Source: an uncultured Oscillospiraceae bacterium
GTDB lineage: Bacteria > Bacillota > Clostridia > Oscillospirales > Ruminococcaceae
Assembly (NCBI GenBank): GCA_900548355.1
Contig: URKR01000005.1
Span: 1 to 64,000 of the forward strand
DNA length: 64,000 nucleotides
Direction of reading: 5' to 3'
Part shown: positions 60,565 through 64,000 of the stretch, one piece after another
Layout: each line of letters begins with the position of its first letter
How positions within the stretch are numbered: position 1 is the stretch's first letter
Notes under the pieces: model-generated
Told to the model about the DNA's origin: nothing
What the model saw: only the letters and a program-made list of their open reading frames with translations
The model's database searches: none
Program-made: the position numbers and the translations under genes

Positions 60565-61263
60565 TTAGCACCGGAATACCTCCCGGAAGTACTCATCCAG
60601 GCTTTTGCCACTTTCCTCGCGCAGGGCATCGACGTTCTGGTGGGCCAGTAGGGACCCTTCACGCAGCAGCAGCACTTCGTCAAGTGCGGTCTCAATATCC
60701 TCAATCAGATGGGTTGAGATCACGACAGCTGCGTCCTCGGAATAATTGCGCAGGATGGTGTTGAGGATATACTCCCGCGCAGCCGGATCAACGCCGCCGA
60801 GCGGTTCATCCAACAGGTATAGTTTGGCGGCACGGCTCATGGTCAGGCAGAGCTGCATCTTCTCCTGGGTGCCTTTGCTCATGGCACTGATCCGCTGTTT
60901 GGGTTCCAGTTTGAGATCCCGCAGCATCGCGTCGGCCTTGGCGGCGTCAAAATCAAGGAAGAAATCGTGATAGAACGCCACGGCGTCGTCTACCCGGAAT
61001 TCGGTCGGCAGGGCCATGCGGTCGGGTAGGTAGCTGGTCACGGCCTTTGTGGCGGGGCCGGGCTGGTTCCCGGCAATCCGCACAAGGCCGACGGTCGGGG
61101 TCAGCAAACCGGCTGATATTTTGAGCAGAGTGGTTTTGCCGCTGCCGTTTGGGCCGAGCAGCCCGACCAACCGACCGGCTTCCACTGTGAAGCTGACATT
61201 GTTCAGGGCGGTTTTGCGGCCGTAGAGCTTGGTCAGAGCAGCAGCCTCATAAACAGGGGTCAT
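60565..61263 (-). CDS. ABC transporter ATPase
   Basis: 232 residues. Walker A GPNGSGKTTLL, Q-loop near VTSYLPDR, a signature of changed form (MSKGTQEKMQ instead of LSGGQ), Walker B LYLLDEPLGGVDP and the H-loop VISTHLIED. YtrB/BcrA-like. Its start overlaps the GntR stop (ATGA, 61260-61263), so the two are translated together. Confidence 0.93.
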   Translation of the reverse strand: MTPVYEAAALTKLYGRKTALNNVSFTVEAGRLVGLLGPNGSGKTTLLKISAGLLTPTVGLVRIAGNQPGPATKAVTSYLPDRMALPTEFRVDDAVAFYHDFFLDFDAAKADAMLRDLKLEPKQRISAMSKGTQEKMQLCLTMSRAAKLYLLDEPLGGVDPAAREYILNTILRNYSEDAAVVISTHLIEDIETALDEVLLLREGSLLAHQNVDALREESGKSLDEYFREVFRC

Positions 61264-61658
61264 TGTGATTCCTCCTTTGCGGGTGGGGCGGCGCAGGCAT
61301 CGGCCGCCGGTTCTGTTAACAGTGCGCGAACTTCTTCATCCCCAATGCCCAGCGCCTGCATCTCTGCCAAGAATTCGGCCGCACGCTGCCGGGCCCGGGC
61401 GTCACGCACCGCGTTCAGTCTGGCAATGTCCGCTGTGACGGTACGACCGGCTGTGCGCTGCGTTTGCAGCAGCCCGCGGGATTCCAGCTCCTGCAAGGCC
61501 CGCTGCATCGTATTGGGGTTTACGCCGGCTTCGGCGGCAAGCTCCCGTACCGGGGGAACCCGCGCGCCGGGGCCAAGCTGGCCGGTTATAATCGCCAGTT
61601 CCAGCTGTTCGATCAATTGCAGATACACCGGGCGGTCGCCGGTGATGGTCCAGTTCAT
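61260..61658 (-). CDS. GntR-family regulator (YtrA type)
   Basis: 132 residues, ribosome site AGGAGG. Winged HTH in the first 75 residues (PVYLQLIEQLELAIITGQLGPGARVPPVRELAAEAGVNPNTMQRALQELESRGLL, given here only to mark the region; key motif PNTMQRAL). The short C-terminal part marks the YtrA subfamily, which lacks a large ligand domain. It should repress its own operon through the palindrome at 61672-61705. Confidence 0.93.
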   Translation of the reverse strand: MNWTITGDRPVYLQLIEQLELAIITGQLGPGARVPPVRELAAEAGVNPNTMQRALQELESRGLLQTQRTAGRTVTADIARLNAVRDARARQRAAEFLAEMQALGIGDEEVRALLTEPAADACAAPPAKEESQ

Positions 61659-61671
61659 GCAACCACCTCCT

Positions 61672-61726
61672 GTATTATTGTGTTAGCATCTTAATACAAT
61701 AATACACGATCTGCGCCAGATGTCAA
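61672..61726 (-). promoter_or_regulatory. Promoter and operator of GntR-ABC operon
   Basis: On the - strand TTGACA (61721-61726) and TATTAT (61699-61704), 16-nt spacer. A 14-bp inverted repeat with one mismatch (61672-61685 with 61692-61705; outer GTATTATTGT / ACAATAATAC) overlaps the -10 and start site, the right place for repression by the YtrA-type protein. Confidence 0.85.
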
Positions 61727-61807
61727 CCCCCTTTGCAAAAAATTGATTTTGCGGTATCATAAAAAAGTTAACGATCCCTTTATTATGGAATAGAGAGGAG
61801 CCTTTGC

Positions 61808-62479
61808 ATGCCCCGGATTTTGATTGTGGAAGATGATACTGATATCAACAACGCGATCTGCGAATATCTGACCCAAAAAGGCTGCGCCTGTACCCAGGCG
61901 TTTTCCGGCACCGAAGGCCGACTGTATTGGCAGCAGGGTGGGCTGGACCTTGTAGTGGCTGACCTTATGCTGCCCGGAATCTCGGGCCAGCAGCTGATTG
62001 CGCAGATCCGCCGGGATGCGGCCCTGCCGGTCATTGTGCTGTCAGCCCGCACGGCGCTTGAGGATAAGGCGGAGCTTTTCGGCCTTGGCGCCGACGATTA
62101 CATGACCAAGCCGTTCTCGCTTGAGGAACTCTGGCTGCGCATCGGGGTACAGCTTCGGCACGCAGGCGGCAGCGGCGGGCATGAAGCAGCCCTTACATAT
62201 AAAGATTGGACAATCAATACAGAAACCCGTACCCTGACTGTCAAAGGGGAGCCGGTAGTGCTGACACTGCATGAATTTGAGATTGTGGCGCTGCTGGCGG
62301 CCCGTCCGCAAAAAGTTTTTACCCGGCAGGAAATTTTTGAGCGGGTCTGGAACCAGGCCTACTTTGTTGAGGACAAAACCATCAACGTCCATATTTCTAA
62401 TATCCGGGCCAAGCTGCGCCCCACAGGAACTGACGGCTATATCAAGACGGTCTGGGGAATTGGTTTTAAGCTGGAATAA
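61808..62479 (+). CDS. OmpR-family response regulator
   Basis: 223 residues, ribosome site GAGGAG. Receiver domain (ILIVEDDTD acidic pair, phospho-acceptor in VVADLMLPG, VLSART, Lys in MTKPFS) and winged-helix DNA-binding domain (LTLHEFEIVALLAARPQKVFTRQEIFERVW, key motif LTLHEFEIV; end YIKTVWGIGFKLE). Such regulators in front of BcrAB-type ABC genes usually have a histidine kinase right after them; here there is none, and the ABC ATPase begins 104 nt later. Confidence 0.94.
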   Translation: MPRILIVEDDTDINNAICEYLTQKGCACTQAFSGTEGRLYWQQGGLDLVVADLMLPGISGQQLIAQIRRDAALPVIVLSARTALEDKAELFGLGADDYMTKPFSLEELWLRIGVQLRHAGGSGGHEAALTYKDWTINTETRTLTVKGEPVVLTLHEFEIVALLAARPQKVFTRQEIFERVWNQAYFVEDKTINVHISNIRAKLRPTGTDGYIKTVWGIGFKLE

Positions 62480-62583
62480 GCGTGCAGAGAGCGTATGGAT
62501 TTTATACTTTCTTTATCTTTTCTTGGCGATAGCTTTCCCATGGTCTGGTAGGATAAGGGCATACTGAATGAGGAGTTGATGCT

Positions 62584-63498
62584 ATGAAAACCGTTATCCG
62601 CACCACCGGGCTGTGCAAGCGCTACCGCGGCAAACCGGCGGTTGACCACCTGGATATGCAGGTGGAGCAGGGAGCTATTTACGGGTTTATCGGCCAGAAC
62701 GGCGCCGGCAAATCCACAACGTTCAAAATGCTTGCAGGCCTGGCCCGGCCCACTGCCGGCCAGATCGAACTGTTCGGGCGCCCCCTGCAGGACCCGACCG
62801 CCCGTAGGCGGCTCGGCGTTCTGATTGAGGATGCCGGGCTTTACCCCAACCTTTCGGCACGGGAAAACTGTATGCTTAAGGCAATCGCACTCGGTCTCGA
62901 CGAGGAGGAAAAGGCCGTTGACCGTGTTCTGGCGGAAACCGGTTTGCAGGATATGGGTACCAAAGCCTGCAAAAAATTCTCTATGGGCCAACGCCGCCGG
63001 TTAGGGTTGGCGCTTGCGCTGGTGGGCAGCCCGGATCTGCTGCTGCTGGACGAGCCGACCAACGGCCTTGACCCGGAGGGAATCCACGATGTACGCGCCC
63101 TGTTGACCCGCCTGCAGGCAGAGCGCGGTGTGACCATTGTGGTCAGCAGCCATATTTTGGGGGAACTTGAAAAGATTGCGACCTGCTACGGAATCCTGCG
63201 CACAGGAAAGATGGTGCGAGAGATTTCGGCCGCAGAGCTTGACGCCCAGTGCCGCGATTATATCGCCCTGCAGACAGCCGAGCCGCACCGTGCGGCGGCG
63301 CTGCTGGAAGAGCGCTTGCACCTGCACAATTATGAAGTGATGCCGGAAGGGGAAGTTCATATTTTTGACCCGGCTGACCCGGCGGCAATCACCGCAGCGC
63401 TGGCCGGCGCCGGGGTTCCGGTGCGGGGCATCGGCGTCCACCGCCAGGAACTCGAGGATTACTTCCTCTCTTTGATGGGAGGTCCGGCCGATGTTTGA
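62584..63498 (+). CDS. ABC transporter ATPase, BcrA/bacitracin-lantibiotic type
   Basis: 304 residues, ribosome site GAGGAG. Walker A GQNGAGKSTTFK, signature FSMGQRRRLGLAL, Walker B LLLLDEPTNGLDPEG and H-loop VVSSHILGELEK. The C-terminal ~80 residues are the extra domain usual in this group. Probably exports or senses peptide antibiotics together with the permease that overlaps its end by 8 nt. Confidence 0.94.
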   Translation: MKTVIRTTGLCKRYRGKPAVDHLDMQVEQGAIYGFIGQNGAGKSTTFKMLAGLARPTAGQIELFGRPLQDPTARRRLGVLIEDAGLYPNLSARENCMLKAIALGLDEEEKAVDRVLAETGLQDMGTKACKKFSMGQRRRLGLALALVGSPDLLLLDEPTNGLDPEGIHDVRALLTRLQAERGVTIVVSSHILGELEKIATCYGILRTGKMVREISAAELDAQCRDYIALQTAEPHRAAALLEERLHLHNYEVMPEGEVHIFDPADPAAITAALAGAGVPVRGIGVHRQELEDYFLSLMGGPADV

Positions 63499-64000
63499 AT
63501 TGATCCGAATGGACCTGCGCAGGGCCTGCCGGCAGGGGTATCTGTTTATCGGCATGGCTCTGCTCATCGGGATGATGTTGCTCAGCTATGTGTTGATGCT
63601 TTTGGTTTCTAGCCCGGAAAACCTCAGTGAGATGGCCGCCCAGGGCGCCGAGGTGGTGGCAGATGACTATGCGCAGGCTGAGCGGATGCAAAACATGTCG
63701 GTACTTGAATATCTGCACGGCATGCTGTTTAACGGCGCCATGTGGCTGCTGATGACGGCGGAACTGTCCGGCGTTTTCTGTACGGAAGATTTTACCCACG
63801 GAGCAGCCAAAAACATATTTTCGCTGCTGGGCAACCCCTGGCTCTACCTTGGGGCACGAGCTGTTTCGCTGTTTGTCATAGTGGCCGGCATCGAAGGCGC
63901 GCTCTTTCTGTTTGCGCTGGTATGCAAACCTCTTTCAATCTTTCCCGCATGGGGCGGTACCGTGCTGGATTGGCTGCAACTTTACGGCAGTGGTTTGCTG
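63491..64000 (+). CDS. ABC-2 type permease (5' part, runs off the window)
   Basis: 170 codons are open to the window edge without a stop. It starts at an ATG overlapping the last 8 nt of the ATPase gene. Begins MFELIRMDLRRACRQ, then a membrane helix (FIGMALLIGMMLLSYVLMLLV), an acidic outer loop, two more hydrophobic stretches, and the motif CTEDFTHGAAKNIFS, which is typical of lantibiotic/bacitracin-type permeases (DFxxGTxKN). Partner of the ATPase just upstream. Confidence 0.88.
   Translation, partial: MFELIRMDLRRACRQGYLFIGMALLIGMMLLSYVLMLLVSSPENLSEMAAQGAEVVADDYAQAERMQNMSVLEYLHGMLFNGAMWLLMTAELSGVFCTEDFTHGAAKNIFSLLGNPWLYLGARAVSLFVIVAGIEGALFLFALVCKPLSIFPAWGGTVLDWLQLYGSGLL

Noticed and set aside
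1..64000. CRISPR array, prophage or transposon
   Set aside because: No regularly spaced repeats, integrase, transposase or phage structural genes were seen in any frame.

Overview
The window is GC-rich DNA from a Gram-positive, clostridial-type bacterium. It carries a PolC-type replicative polymerase, a T-box leader, clear sigma-A promoters (TTGACA-17-TATAAT type), SpoVB-like and Spo0A-like proteins, an activase of the 2-hydroxyacyl-CoA dehydratase type, and a beta-glucuronidase. Together these suggest a gut Clostridia member near the Faecalibacterium/Gemmiger/Subdoligranulum group (inference; no database was searched). No prophage, insertion sequence, CRISPR array or rRNA was seen.

Layout. 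0-8 kb: a membrane-anchored WecG/TagA glycosyltransferase (-), then a + strand cluster of pilin, GH31 glucosidase, GspE-like ATPase and GspF-like platform protein. 8-14 kb: an acyl-CoA dehydratase activase gene that looks broken by an internal deletion and frameshift, its MarR regulator, and a MATE exporter. 14-22 kb (-): gltBD behind a strong promoter and a leader terminator, an Mrp/NBP35 ATPase and a purine nucleoside phosphorylase. 22-26 kb (+): T-box-controlled proS followed by a SpoVB-like flippase. 26-31 kb (-): malQ, an ABC exporter, an SGNH lipoprotein with a Pro/Thr-rich tail, and tRNA-Ala(CGC).

31-34 kb (+): a small unknown protein, a divergent Spo0A-like response regulator and an unusual HATPase protein. 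33.5-43.7 kb (+): the housekeeping series pyrH-frr-cdsA-dxr-rseP-ispG-polC, without the uppS gene usually found between frr and cdsA. 43.8-44.8 kb: a small XRE regulator/membrane protein/zinc-ribbon operon with a palindromic operator. 44.9-49.2 kb: a divergent type IIA topoisomerase pair (ParE/ParC-like). 49.3-56.6 kb: MATE exporter, GH3 glycosidase and beta-glucuronidase on the - strand, divergent from an AraC-family regulator. 56.7-59.3 kb: secG and rnr. 59.4-61.7 kb (-): a GntR-controlled ABC module preceded by a perfect-looking palindromic operator. 61.8-64 kb (+): an OmpR-family response regulator followed directly by a BcrA-type ABC transporter; the histidine kinase expected between them is missing, and the last permease gene runs off the window.

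Most genes are ordinary core functions. The unusual points are the broken activase, the gltB leader, the Spo0A-like/HATPase locus, the missing kinase, and the glycosidase inside the pilus-type cluster.
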